Positions 54,463 through 64,000 are shown, counted from the first letter of the stretch. The stretch: DNA of 64,000 nt from Hippasteria phrygiana (GCA_037893225.1 JAZGUH010000276.1:1674001-1738000); one strand, 5' to 3'. A program made the numbers and translations. The notes: a model not told the origin generated them from the letters alone.

Positions 54463-55446
54463 TCAAAAGACATCGTTATACGCTATAGCTAAATCCGATC
54501 TGCCTATCTGGCGCATGATGCGGCGAAATATAGTATTTATATCGTCATAACCTCTGTGGTCTGAATAAAATTTATAACAGGCCATAAAAGCTTTTTCGGT
54601 CGTTTTTCTATAATCGACATCTATTTGTTCTACGCAATTATAGTTCATTCCGGCGTATGTACAAAATTGTCTCCAATCTATACCTAATTCATCGGCTAGT
54701 TTCGTTAAAGTATCCATTATACCTCGTTTATCTTTACTTATCAAGTAAGTCGGCGTCAACGGACCCATATATCCATAGGCATAGCCAGCGTCGTCAGCGA
54801 TATTTCTAGATCTAGTTTCGAAGAATTTCAACTTGTAAGTATATAGAGTTAGTCCGGAGCTGATCAAAATCTTCTTGAGATCTTGTTTATAGTCTTTATC
54901 GAAACACGCCTTGAGATACCAAATATACGTTATCATTCTAACTTTTGTATGATAATCGTATCTAGTTCCCTCGATGTACTTTAAGAATTCTACATTTATT
55001 CCCATAAAGATTGCGACCTTTTCCATATGATGTATAATCGCTGTTATAGCAATTTCGTTCAACATGAGAAAAATATTCTCTTCATGATCGGTTATAACGT
55101 CTGGCATTTTTATATTCTCGTCGTACAATCTACATTTATTAGCTACATCCACAAAAATATCGTAATACTTATCCTTTACTTTTAAATTAGTTGGTCTCGT
55201 TGCGCTAGTACTCGCGTAGCTACGTTCGTAGGGTGTACTTGCGTAGCTACGACCGTAGGGAGTATCGAAAGATGTTGCGTTATTTAAAGAATGATTCGTA
55301 CAAAGTTGCGTAGTTGATTTAGTTCCGCAGCCACAAATTAAACACGGTTTGGGCGCTAGATCTCGTATGTCGAAATGATCGATACACCACGGGTCTCCAT
55401 CTTTTTCGCACGTAGTTGGCTTTCCGATGTTTAACCACTTGCACAT
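54463..55446 (-). CDS. Zinc-module protein with two C-terminal death-fold domains
   Basis: 327 aa. Residues 1-54 are the Cys/His module shared with the left gene; 62-82 is a short repeat (TPYGRSYAS, TPYERSYAS); about 126-203 is a helical bundle with EKVAIFMGINVEFLKYIEG; about 243-322 reads LTKLADELGIDWRQFCTYAG, CVEQIDVDYR, AFMACYKFYSDHRG and IFRRIMRQIGRSDLAIAY, which follows the six-helix death-domain pattern (W after the first helix, IDxI-type turn, closing IGRxDLA). Host death-domain proteins relay apoptosis and NF-kB signals; viral death-fold proteins usually interfere with them. That role is inference from fold. Viral gene with no introns visible; expression unknown. Confidence 0.65.
   Translation of the reverse strand: MCKWLNIGKPTTCEKDGDPWCIDHFDIRDLAPKPCLICGCGTKSTTQLCTNHSLNNATSFDTPYGRSYASTPYERSYASTSATRPTNLKVKDKYYDIFVDVANKCRLYDENIKMPDVITDHEENIFLMLNEIAITAIIHHMEKVAIFMGINVEFLKYIEGTRYDYHTKVRMITYIWYLKACFDKDYKQDLKKILISSGLTLYTYKLKFFETRSRNIADDAGYAYGYMGPLTPTYLISKDKRGIMDTLTKLADELGIDWRQFCTYAGMNYNCVEQIDVDYRKTTEKAFMACYKFYSDHRGYDDINTIFRRIMRQIGRSDLAIAYNDVF
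55205..55265. repeat. CGTAGCTACG motif repeats
   Basis: The 10-bp palindrome CGTAGCTACG lies at 55215-55224 and 55242-55251 inside the coding repeat, and at 55529-55538 in the intergenic stretch. Near-copies (CGTAACTACGACCGTAGGGA and GCGTAGCTAG) lie at 52293-52325 on the other side of the unique centre, in direct orientation, so they do not come from the inverted arms. Confidence 0.6.
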
Positions 55447-58400
55447 GATTTATATATATAATTATTTTATTTTTTTTTCTCATTTTTTCGTAAAGGGGGG
55501 TTTCCCTTTTTGAAATCTGATGTACTCGCGTAGCTACGTTCGAAAGCGAGTATCCTAACGACGTATTTTTTTAAACGTTTGTTCGATAATGATCGTGCAT
55601 CAGAGTATGAATTCCATCGTCTAAGATATACCGTTTGTCGTCTCTAGGATTGAGCGATACCTTATTTTGAGTTAAAGAGTTCACGATATGTTTGTCGCTC
55701 CTCAACGTGTTCATATCGTGTCGATAAACTCTAGAGTTAAACAGACAGTCTTTATAATCTTGATGAGTTATCGCGTTGGAAACGACGTACTTTTTGACTC
55801 CTTTTGATTTCTTAATGTTCTTCTTATCGTCCATGAAAATAGAGTACATTTTTGATCTGATGCAAACCACTTCTTTGATAGGTTTTCCGCCGCATTCGTC
55901 CTTGAACTTGCCTATTATTTTCTTGTTTGAATCGTCGTATAAAAAGTGGTCTTTCTCGTAGTTGCTAAAATCGTATGAGTCTTTGTCTTTTTCCATATCG
56001 AGATAAGCGTCTTCAGTTTCAATACGTAAGAGCAACGAGTCCGTATCGGTATAAATCAAATCGACTTTGTCTTTGTACGTCGTTTTTAGTTTATCGTAAT
56101 AAAATTCGTACATTAAAAGCTTCGATAAGTCTAAAATACTCATACCGCAATAGACGGGTTTGTTTAAAACAACTCGGGTTTTATACATGTTTATCATTAA
56201 TAGATTACAGCGTTCAAAAATTGTCCTACCGTTGTAATTGGGCTTAGCCACCAGACGACTAATTCTATCTTCTTCGTGGGCTCTACACAAGTGAGTATCC
56301 ATTCGCTTTCTAACGTCTTCCATAGTTTTGCCAAATACTGAGTTGTTCATCAATTTAAAAAAGTCTTTTTCAAAATCGGATTTAGCTTCTTTTCTGAGTT
56401 GGGTATTTTTATCGATGTACGATTTCATCCAAGGTTTTTGAGTAAACTTTAAAACCCTACGTACTTTAGTTAGTTCTAAACCGTGAGCGAGGTAAAATTT
56501 TAGATTTCTATAATGAACTACGTAATTCTTTCTCGGTCCGCCCGTCGCTACCAACTTAGTTTCGTTCGACGGTTTAGAGTCTGTTTTTTCCATCGAGTCT
56601 AGCTGATAAGGACTCATCGATTCTAAAGGTATGACTCGGTTTACGGGTGCTAAAGGATAACCGTTGTGTAAGTCGTGTAGTTCGGCTGGATAGTCTAAAT
56701 CCACTTCAAGAATATAGCCCCAAAGAGAGTCGTCTGCTAGAGACGATATATATTCGGCGGTAAACAAACCTAATTTCTTTTCGTCGATCCACCTAAAGTC
56801 TGAGATCGGTAATGGTTGACTCATGGCCCATCCGTAGAGGTTGTTGGCGTCTAGATACGAAATATACGAGTTGGGTTTGCTCGGATCGTAATCTTTTAGG
56901 TACTTATTGTTGGCCTCGGCGTAGCGAAGTGAGCCCACGCTAGATATTCCCCCTCTGGTTCCTTTCTCGACAAATAAATGCTGATCTATATTGGTCAAGA
57001 GTTCTAATTTGGCTTTAGAGTGTTTTAATAAAGCGTCCCAACTTAGGCCGGGTGATGTAAAATGATGGCACGGATCCAACTTATAATTTGCTATACAGAT
57101 TTTTCTAAAATTCTCGAATACGCTGGATAGTAATAGTACGTCGGTCAATACGTAGAGGTCGTGATATTCACCCAAGTTTTTGATGTCGAAGGTCCGCCAT
57201 ACTTTTTTAGCGTGTTCATAGTCAGAGTCGCTTATGTGTTTATCCGTTAGACCGCTGTAAAAATGGTGTTTAGCTGGAAGTTCAGTTTCGTTAAATCGTT
57301 CAAAGCTGTCCATGTACTCGTAGGGATATACACCCTTTTTAATTAAAAGATCTCGTTTATCGAGGTCGATGGGTGGCGCTTCGTCGTCGTCCAAAGGTGA
57401 AGACTCTGCCGAGTAACCGTCGGATACGGGGCTGTTAGACTCTGCCAAGTAGGTTATCAGTTTTCCGATTACGTTGTAATCGTTAACTTCGTCTTCGTCC
57501 CCCGTCTTCGTCGCTTTACCCCGCGGCTCCGGGTCTATCGTCGACTTCGTCGCATAGTCGACGGTCGCTTTATCGATATACTTAAACGCGTCTATCGGAC
57601 AAGCGGCTACCAATCGTTCCAACGACGTGGATAAGAAATTAAATGAATCTAAAAATCTGAGTTGACCTATTGAAAATGAAATATATTTTTCGGACGTTTT
57701 AGCTATGCACTTTAGTTTTCCGTCGGTTTCCGAAATACTCTGCATAATCAAATGGGCGTCGTAATTTTCTAAGTTGTGAAAGATGACCGGTATTGTCGTT
57801 TTACCGGGTTTTATCTGTAATTTTAAGTTACAGCACATGTGCGCGGCTCCTCTATACTTACCGGTGATGTGACAATGGTCTCTTACTTTTCTAAACGCGC
57901 AAATCTTTTTGACGCATCTATAGCAGAATTTCCCTTCGAGCTCGTCCCCCTTTAAAAACTTGCTTTCTATAGCGGATATATAGTCCGCTTTAATATACCG
58001 ACCTTTTTCCCCCGTTGGTTCGTCCAACTCGATGTGTTTATCCGCGATTATTTCTAATAGTTCTTCGTTAGTTTTTTTACCGAGATGATCTAACTTTATA
58101 TCTATCGGATGCGTACATTCGCAAGTGTTGGTTTTGTATTTAAGGGGGTACTCGCAAATCCAGCAATTTTTAGCGTCGTTATGAGCTAACTCGTCTTCGG
58201 TCGTAAAAATCATGGGTTTAGGATTTGAGAATATTTCGTTGATTTTGTCTTTTTCGGCTAGTAAACGATTTAAGAAATGCGATGTCGCGTTCGCTCCTCT
58301 ATACGTCTTGGGCTCGCCTAAAACTTGACCGTCGGGTCCGATTATGATATAAGCGTAACCGCAAGCTTCGTGTTCGTGAGTCTTTTTAGTGCGCGGGGGT

Positions 58401-60266
58401 TGCGTGCTCGCGTGGGGCACTAAGATACTTTCAAAGTCGGCGTATATAGTAAAAGGAGCCGGTTGTTTATTTTTAAAGTTTTTGAATTTTAGAACGTTGT
58501 TGGTTGAGTCGGGTAATACAGCTAAAGCCGGGGTTTGGCTAACGCCCCTACAATCTATCTCGTGTCTGTCTAAAATATCTTGCCTACTAAAATGTTGCAG
58601 GCATCTCATACAAAAATAGATGTGGTGGCCGTGTTTAGTTTCTTTAGACAACAAACGGTCGAGGTTTTTTATCCAACAATAATGATTATTATCTCCTTGA
58701 GAAAACAGCAGTAGATTGATGGCCGGTTTTCGTTGAGTAGTTATTCTCAGCGGGAAAATTTTATTTTCGTAACCAAAAACGTTAATGGCGAGACCGTTCT
58801 GTTTTTCGATCTTACCAATATCTGTGAGGGGGGTTGGAAACGCTACGTTCTTAAAATCTAATCCATCATCTTCTTCGAAGATAGAATTCCTTTCGTAGTG
58901 AATATTATAGTTGGGGTTGTTTTTAATCGATTCTTTGACTGGGGGCTTAAATTTTGATAGGGCGGCTCTCAACGCCCATCTGATACATCGTTGATCTTCG
59001 TTTTTAACATTGACGACTGCCTTTTTATGGGCTATGTGAGGGGGTAGTGGAATGTAGGAACTGCCTCTTATCGGCCGATATCTAGAAACGTTGATGTATA
59101 GCGCCTTTAAATCGTAAACGACCCAGCCGCTTCCGTTTGTTTGAAATTTTTCTATTTTTTCGATTATAAACTCTATCTGTTCTCGTACTTGGTTTTCTAT
59201 TTCGTCTTCGTTTAATGCGGTCGATTGAAACCCAAAAAACATGCTCGCGTCTTCGACAAAAGTATCGTTCGCAAGATTATATTTTCTCAACGCCGCTTTT
59301 AATGCGAGTTGAAATTTAAAGCTTCTAAATTCGTTTAGTGTTTCTTTCAATGTTTCTACAATTTTTTGCTCGTTTTCGTAAAAAAATGCTAGAGGATCTA
59401 CGAGAATTCTGTCGATATTCATCTCGTAATTACGTAAATAATTTCTGAATGGTCTCGGAGCTGTTTCGTTAAAAATCAGGGGGACTAGTTCTTCGTCGGG
59501 TTTTTTATAGTATCGTCGTATGGAGGATTCTAAATCTTTTTTAATGTGTTGCCCCCTTCTTCCGGTAGGATCGCCCAGCGGAATATGCTTATCCGCGATT
59601 AAATGTTCTAGCGATTCTTTAGACTTAGATCGTAAATTTTTATAAAGCGCTTCGTTCTTTTTTATGGCCGATAGAAAGTCTCGTCTGATATACGCGCCAT
59701 CGCGTCCGGTTGGTGGGCCCAACGTAATGGCGTATTTGTCGATGTATTTTTTCAAGCAGTATTTTGGCCAACGTGTGTAGCCTATCGCTGGTATCATTCT
59801 GTTTTCCATCTTTATAATAGATGTTTATTTTATTTTATTAAAAAAAAAAATATTTAATTTTTTTTGATCCAAGAATTTAGAGAGAGAGAGAGGTTTGGGG
59901 GTTTTGGTTTTTTTTTTTTGCAAGAGAATTTTAAGGTGATTATGATACAGGTGGGGCTGTAGGAAAAATAGTTTGATTTTATCGATTTTTACAAAAATTT
60001 GGTGTGGGTATATACAGCGAAATTTGTTAAAAATCAGAAGAGTCTTAGAACGCTATGTTTTTCCAATTTTTTTTAAATTTTTATAAAAATTTGGTGTGGG
60101 TAGATACAGCGAAATTTGAGAGAAATCGAGAGAGAGAGAGGGAGAGAGAGAAAAATTTGAGGTTTTGAGATTTTAGGGTTTTTTTTCTTCAAATTTTTAC
60201 AGAAATTTGGTGTGGGTATATACAGCAAATTTGAAAGTGGGGTAGTATCGGCCTTTCCCTACTACT
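55283..60266. repeat. Right inverted arm of the viral element
   Basis: 4,984 bp; contains the start of the zinc/death-fold gene, the complete polB and the terminal repeats. It is 1,020 bp longer than the left arm because it keeps the polB 3' part and the polB-zinc gene spacer (55461-56484). Confidence 0.85.
55571..59809 (-). CDS. polB: Family-B DNA polymerase, adintovirus/Polinton type (complete)
   Basis: 1,412 aa, intact. N-terminal part: SAP-like repeats (about 24-48 and 66-98), the GSSYIPLPPHIAHKKAVVNV module (~249-268) and a C2HC finger (FCMRCLQHF...H...C, 399-420), both common in Maverick/adintovirus PolB. Exonuclease motifs: I YADFES (456-461), II HNLENYDAH (678-686), III YHDLYVLTD (882-890). 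A third SAP-like repeat plus Cys pairs is inserted at about 553-636. Polymerase motifs: A DANNLYG (987-993), B KLMNNSVFGK (1152-1161), C YTDTDS (1253-1258). This organellar/viral type is expected to be protein-primed, with a viral terminal protein not identified here. It replicates the element's linear DNA. Reads inward from the right terminal repeat. Confidence 0.92.
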   Translation of the reverse strand: MENRMIPAIGYTRWPKYCLKKYIDKYAITLGPPTGRDGAYIRRDFLSAIKKNEALYKNLRSKSKESLEHLIADKHIPLGDPTGRRGQHIKKDLESSIRRYYKKPDEELVPLIFNETAPRPFRNYLRNYEMNIDRILVDPLAFFYENEQKIVETLKETLNEFRSFKFQLALKAALRKYNLANDTFVEDASMFFGFQSTALNEDEIENQVREQIEFIIEKIEKFQTNGSGWVVYDLKALYINVSRYRPIRGSSYIPLPPHIAHKKAVVNVKNEDQRCIRWALRAALSKFKPPVKESIKNNPNYNIHYERNSIFEEDDGLDFKNVAFPTPLTDIGKIEKQNGLAINVFGYENKIFPLRITTQRKPAINLLLFSQGDNNHYCWIKNLDRLLSKETKHGHHIYFCMRCLQHFSRQDILDRHEIDCRGVSQTPALAVLPDSTNNVLKFKNFKNKQPAPFTIYADFESILVPHASTQPPRTKKTHEHEACGYAYIIIGPDGQVLGEPKTYRGANATSHFLNRLLAEKDKINEIFSNPKPMIFTTEDELAHNDAKNCWICEYPLKYKTNTCECTHPIDIKLDHLGKKTNEELLEIIADKHIELDEPTGEKGRYIKADYISAIESKFLKGDELEGKFCYRCVKKICAFRKVRDHCHITGKYRGAAHMCCNLKLQIKPGKTTIPVIFHNLENYDAHLIMQSISETDGKLKCIAKTSEKYISFSIGQLRFLDSFNFLSTSLERLVAACPIDAFKYIDKATVDYATKSTIDPEPRGKATKTGDEDEVNDYNVIGKLITYLAESNSPVSDGYSAESSPLDDDEAPPIDLDKRDLLIKKGVYPYEYMDSFERFNETELPAKHHFYSGLTDKHISDSDYEHAKKVWRTFDIKNLGEYHDLYVLTDVLLLSSVFENFRKICIANYKLDPCHHFTSPGLSWDALLKHSKAKLELLTNIDQHLFVEKGTRGGISSVGSLRYAEANNKYLKDYDPSKPNSYISYLDANNLYGWAMSQPLPISDFRWIDEKKLGLFTAEYISSLADDSLWGYILEVDLDYPAELHDLHNGYPLAPVNRVIPLESMSPYQLDSMEKTDSKPSNETKLVATGGPRKNYVVHYRNLKFYLAHGLELTKVRRVLKFTQKPWMKSYIDKNTQLRKEAKSDFEKDFFKLMNNSVFGKTMEDVRKRMDTHLCRAHEEDRISRLVAKPNYNGRTIFERCNLLMINMYKTRVVLNKPVYCGMSILDLSKLLMYEFYYDKLKTTYKDKVDLIYTDTDSLLLRIETEDAYLDMEKDKDSYDFSNYEKDHFLYDDSNKKIIGKFKDECGGKPIKEVVCIRSKMYSIFMDDKKNIKKSKGVKKYVVSNAITHQDYKDCLFNSRVYRHDMNTLRSDKHIVNSLTQNKVSLNPRDDKRYILDDGIHTLMHDHYRTNV

Positions 60267-60560
60267 AAATCCTTCAAAGCAGGAAAGAAAATAGGGCATA
60301 TGAGCTTCAACTTCACGAAGAAAACTTCCGACTATATTTCCGTGTATCAAGAGAGCAAATTCGGCAACTTCTAGCTCTTTTGGCTTGAGCCGGAAATCAC
60401 TAAACATTGCATCTCGAGATAACCCTCGTCCAGGTTGGACGTCCTTACTTCATTGCATTCCGTTGTAGCGCAATGTAATGGAGATACTATAGGAGTCCAA
60501 CCTGGGCTAGGAGAGAACCCATATCTGCGCTTGAACTACTGGCAATGTATTATGCCTTCG
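60267..60560 (+). pseudogene. Harbinger transposase N-terminus, right half
   Basis: Continues the frame from 47988 as LQSRKENRAYELQLHEENFR then LYFRVSREQIRQLLALLA, the region after the VH motif in HARBI1/PIF transposases. A stop near 60390 and a frame change follow; REPISALELLAMYYAFG near 60513-60560 is the next family block and ends at a GTAAGT donor. The catalytic DDE part is missing. Confidence 0.65.
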
Positions 60561-60911
60561 GTAAGTATTAATACATCTCCTTATGCACTTCCCGCGCAAT
60601 TGTCAAAAATCACATCAAAAATATATATTTAAAAACAAAATTTCCCCTAGCAATATAGAAGTCTTTCAGTTTTGACACAATCCGTCAATGGCGTGAATAT
60701 GTTATTGCGCATGCGCCATGCGTTGCGTATCCGCCAAAATCGCTCCATCTGCGATTTGGACGGATGACGGTGTACGTACATATGGAAAGCGACGTGTGCT
60801 ACATTACAAGATCGATTTTTCGTGCCCGTAAAAGAAACTTCATGAGCGCAACGTATGCGCAACGTATACGCAACGGAAACAAAAAACCGCGCATATGGAA
60901 AGGCGGCTTAA

Positions 60912-63900
60912 GACTAATAAGTTAAGCAAGGCTCGATTTAGTTCCTAGTCTGGGGTCAATTTCGCAGAGCTGCTAAAGCACAACATTTGCTTAAGTAAAA
61001 CAAAATGTTGCGACTGGCATTTAGTTGTTGTTTACTTAGCATAACTATATCACATGGAGTTTTGGTTGGTAATCCGATTTTACTAAGGGTGCCCTCACAC
61101 CATAGCGATCACCAGTTGCGTATGGTTGCGAATACAAAATAGTGGTCATAAGTTCCGAACGCAACTCACACGCAACTAATAGGTTTTATAGGTTTGAAGT
61201 ACGCAACAAGCACGCAGTTCATCGCAGACACACGCAGAGTAAGTTCAGAAATTTTGAACATGTTCAATAATTCTCTGCGAATGCCTGCGATCAATTTATA
61301 CGCAACAGGGACGCAACAGGTACGCTACGCACGCAACTCGATCGCTAACTAATTGGGCTAACTAATTGTCATCAACGTATCCCATAATATTTCCCAATCG
61401 ATTGCTCTCCCTCGATGAATTGATTTCAACACGAGTTTCTGGCGTCAGTAGTTATAAAACCGGCTCCTCCATGACGAGGGAATTTTTTTCGCTTCTTCTT
61501 GTTTGGGCGTGACTGTTGCCGGCCGTGGTGCCATTGTTTATCAGCACGCGCAGTTAATACACGTGATAAAATGCATTCACAGTCAGTTTTGGGGTTAAAA
61601 ATAGCCCGCGTCACGAGGGGCTGTATCGTCGCGCCATCTCGCGTTAACGAATCAAATATTGGAGTGCGCCCCTTTTTGCGCTTCATTTCGGTTATGTGCT
61701 ATTTTTAACCTCATCCGTTTGTTATGGCTGTTCTGAGAATTGGCTTTTGGAAACTACACCCCCTGGAACACATACGCATGTCCAGCGTCTGCGTACTGAC
61801 ATACACATACGTGTACACACATACTTATAAACAAGTAGCACACATCGTGGCACTCAGTTCTCTAAGAGTAAAGGCCCTGTCACACTTTTGCGTATCCTAA
61901 TTCCTTATGAGTTGCGCATTGACATTTTTTTCATACGCACAATACGCACCTCATATGCATCTCAATCGTTTTGTGTAAGTTTTATGTACGCAGGCATGCG
62001 CACAGTACGGCCCAGGACGCCGGATAGTTTTGGGCAAGCGTGCTGATAAACAAAATTATCATGCTACTAAAAAATTAAAATCTAGAACTTAGAAGTACAT
62101 TTTTTTTAAACGGTTGATAGATGGAGCTGAAACAACTTCACTTGGTCGCTATTCCACTGGCACTTGTCAACAACTCGCTGTGTGAAACAAAATGTCCACA
62201 CATCAAGTCTACATCAAGTCTACATGTAATGTATAGTCAACATGTACAGTACATACATTACATGTAGGCTACAGTACATCTGATCCATTCGGTATGTGAA
62301 TTGTTCATGTCATAAAAAGTAATAAGCGAATAATTCATGCAAAACAGGTGAAAATTAGGGTTGTTTGAATATTTGTCGGGGTGTTTATTTCTTTGTTTCT
62401 TCGGTAGTCATCTTTATCATAGTGAAGTGGGGATCTGTGCGCCAGTGGCGTAAACACGGGGAAGGAGTTCAGGGGCCCGCCGATTTGTATTTCTTTTTTG
62501 TTTCGTAAACAAATTTTAAAAGGGGAAATTGTACACAATGTGATGTTTCAAATTTCAAGCGGTGTTTGGGGCGGGGGTATTCCCCGTTGAGAACAGTTCA
62601 AGGTGCATCAAATTCAATAATCATCCCCACTTTTCGACACGGATTTACTCGCCACTGGTGAAATCTTATTTCATTGGCGTATTGGTAATAACTGTTATTA
62701 TTGTGTTTATTATTTGATAGTGTTGAAATAATTCTTATGATGTAACTTTCCATATTAAAGTCCTGCCGTCAAATGTAACACAAGGTCGTGGAATCAATAT
62801 CGCCATCAGTATGGCTGTTTTACTTTGATTTGCTCATCATTGCACGCACAGCCGATTTTAGTCAAAATTTATTTCGATACATAGGCCTACAACTTTATTT
62901 TTGTATAGGAAGGGGCTGGTACAATATTTATTTTACAATTATAAATACAGATTTACTTATTTACATATTTTCGTTTGGTTCTGTCATGGTACATTTTGGC
63001 GTTTGGCCGGCGGGTGGGTGGCACGGACTATGTTCGACTGTAGGCCTATCCAGTGCTTCCACAATCAAAATGAAAATGTCCTTATCCTGAGAGCAAAATT
63101 TCCATATTTTTCCCCCGATTTCCTTTTTTTATTTAAACCACCGGAAGCCTAATATTAGTGCTTTCCTTGTGTTCTAGAGGGTAAGCAGAGGTTGTAGTCC
63201 TACAATCAATCGCTGCGTTATGCGCTGAAAGTTAGAAAATTGTGAGCGCCAGTGAATCGGCGGGATTCGGCGAATATCGATCCGGCTCGTTAGCGCTAGC
63301 GGCCGGGACGTTATTTCTAATTCAATGCGCGACTAGCCTGTTCAGCCAATGAGCGCTAGTGCGCGTATTTTACGTGCTGACGAATGAACTCCGGATAGTC
63401 TTGTTTCAAGTCACTCTGAAACTGTATAGGGCATTAAATAAAACAGCTAATTTGGAGGATGTTGTAGAATTTGCCGCTAATTTTGGGAGAATATTGTAGA
63501 ATTTGCGCATATTTCCTTAGGATTTCCTTAGATTTGGGGGATTTCCTCAAAATGTTCTTAGTTTTTTTCATTTCCTTAAAATTCCTTCGAAAGGAAAAGT
63601 TTCCTTAAAATAAGGAAATTTCCTTGAAAGTGGAAGCACTGGGCCTATTGTATATTTTGGTGGCACAAACACATACAAAATACTATGCAGTATGTATCAT
63701 AACTACAGGATCATGCATGCAGCAGCGCGCGCGCCCTCTGTAGGTCAGCGCGCGCGCGCCCTGTAGGTCAGCGCGCGGTCGTGGGGTATTATTTGCAGTT
63801 ACTGGGATGGGTTCATCTGCGTTGTATATGTACAGCCGCAAGCCTGCTATGATCGTGACGATACAGCCCCTTTAAAGGATTACAGTTCTTCGCAACTAAA

Positions 63901-63998
63901 CCCCTTAAAAAAAAGTTCGGAATTTCTTTCCACTTATTAATATATCTCGGATATTTGAGACCTGTTTGTATCGTGTTGCATATCAGTGAAAAGTTCAT
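60912..63998. other. No recognised gene; TIR fragments and simple repeats
   Basis: GCAACG/ACGCAAC-rich MITE-like sequence at about 61080-61350, a TAAAGGCCCTGTCACAC end at 61870 (same family as 28771), a 14-bp-arm hairpin CTACATGTAATGTA/TACATTACATGTAG at 62219-62266, and alternating GC tracts with a repeated CCCTGTAGGTCAGCGCGCG unit at 63722-63780. None of the open frames shows a known domain. Confidence 0.5.
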
Positions 63999-64000
63999 CA

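Larger units (their letters stand above)
47989..60266. mobile_element. 12.3-kb virus-derived element with mirrored polB arms (adintovirus/Polinton-related)
   Basis: Outer ends AGTAGTAGGGAAAGGCC / GGCCTTTCCCTACTACT and a 5-bp duplication AAATC (47984-47988, 60267-60271). Left arm 47989-51952 and right arm 55283-60266 are inverted copies; the right has about 1.02 kb (55461-56484) that the left lacks. The unique centre 51953-55282 encodes a PCNA-like clamp, a VLTF3-like factor, and zinc/death-fold proteins. Genes are compact, mostly intronless and AT-rich, with converging ends that overlap by 11 bp. No integrase, capsid proteins, packaging ATPase or protease are visible. The structure fits a terminally mirrored, defective viral genome that integrated once; integration machinery must have come from elsewhere. 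A mis-assembly of two elements is the main alternative. Confidence 0.85.
47750..60908 (+). mobile_element. PIF/Harbinger element split by the 12.3-kb viral element
   Basis: Ends AGCCGCCTTTCCATTATGCG / CGCATATGGAAAGGCGGCT with TAA outside both ends (47747-47749 and 60909-60911), matching the 3-bp TWA duplications of PIF/Harbinger. Without the viral insert it is under 900 bp and carries only the N-terminal part of a transposase, so it was already a short derivative. The subterminal region is rich in GCGCAACG/CGTTGC words. Confidence 0.75.

Noticed and set aside
55776..58619. Plus-strand frames opposite the intact polB
   Set aside because: Antisense shadows; the polB frame has full family motifs.
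47989..60266. Ordinary complete Polinton/Maverick or adintovirus
   Set aside because: No integrase, capsid, ATPase or protease genes were found in the unique centre, and the arms are far longer than usual TIRs.

Overview
The window is eukaryotic. It contains spliced-type gene fragments, Ty3/gypsy, LINE, mariner, Harbinger and Kolobok-like elements, long AT-rich non-coding stretches and many terminal-inverted-repeat (TIR) mini-elements. It most resembles an invertebrate animal. An invertebrate deuterostome (echinoderm, hemichordate or cephalochordate) is my best guess, because the Ty3/gypsy remnant at 7.5-9.2 kb has integrase upstream of reverse transcriptase, an order described for deuterostome (Gmr1-type) elements. 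That is inference and the species is not proven. Almost everything is transposable or virus-derived; few stretches look like ordinary host genes.

Layout. 0-6.7 kb: tRNA-like SINE head, a Kolobok-like THAP fragment, MITEs, a 5'-truncated LINE, an intronless gene for a two-cupin ectoine-synthase-like protein (4725-5492, minus), and a mariner relic. 7.5-11.8 kb: Gmr1-type gypsy relic, LINE tail, two TIR elements. 11.8-19.4 kb: a perfect 127-bp foldback, then a gypsy integrase split by a 5,575-bp element with ~1.88-kb TIRs and a perfect 6-bp target duplication, which has Polinton/Maverick-like structure and carries one zinc-finger/acidic gene. 19.5-29.5 kb: LINE tail, MITEs, a broken THAP gene, two candidate host exons, hairpins and short repeats. 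29.5-39.6 kb: second THAP/Kolobok-like copy, a 1.9-kb TIR element, CGTCG-rich minisatellites and a 2.5-kb mosaic of inverted repeats. 40.0-46.3 kb: a nearly complete chromodomain Ty3/gypsy element (minus) with both LTRs, gag, a TTTAAAC frameshift site and pol. 47.7-60.9 kb: a Harbinger element (TAA target duplication) whose transposase is split by a 12,278-bp virus-derived element. 60.9-64 kb: no recognised gene.

The main discovery is the 12.3-kb element (47989-60266). It is bounded by AGTAGTAGGG/CCCTACTACT ends and a 5-bp AAATC duplication. Its ends are 4-5 kb inverted arms, each carrying a Polinton/adintovirus-type family-B DNA polymerase gene, intact on the right and truncated on the left. 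The unique centre encodes a PCNA-like sliding clamp, a VLTF3-like late transcription factor (now frameshifted), cysteine-rich zinc-module proteins and a protein ending in two death-fold domains. I find no capsid, ATPase, protease or integrase genes. It looks like the replication/transcription/host-interaction end of an animal DNA virus that mirrored itself and lost its other end, as defective genomes of linear DNA viruses do. A clamp and VLTF3 beside a protein-primed-type polymerase is an unusual combination.

The two long-TIR elements (5.6 and 12.3 kb) share the terminal hexamer AGTAGT and both sit inside older transposons, so they are probably the youngest layers here.
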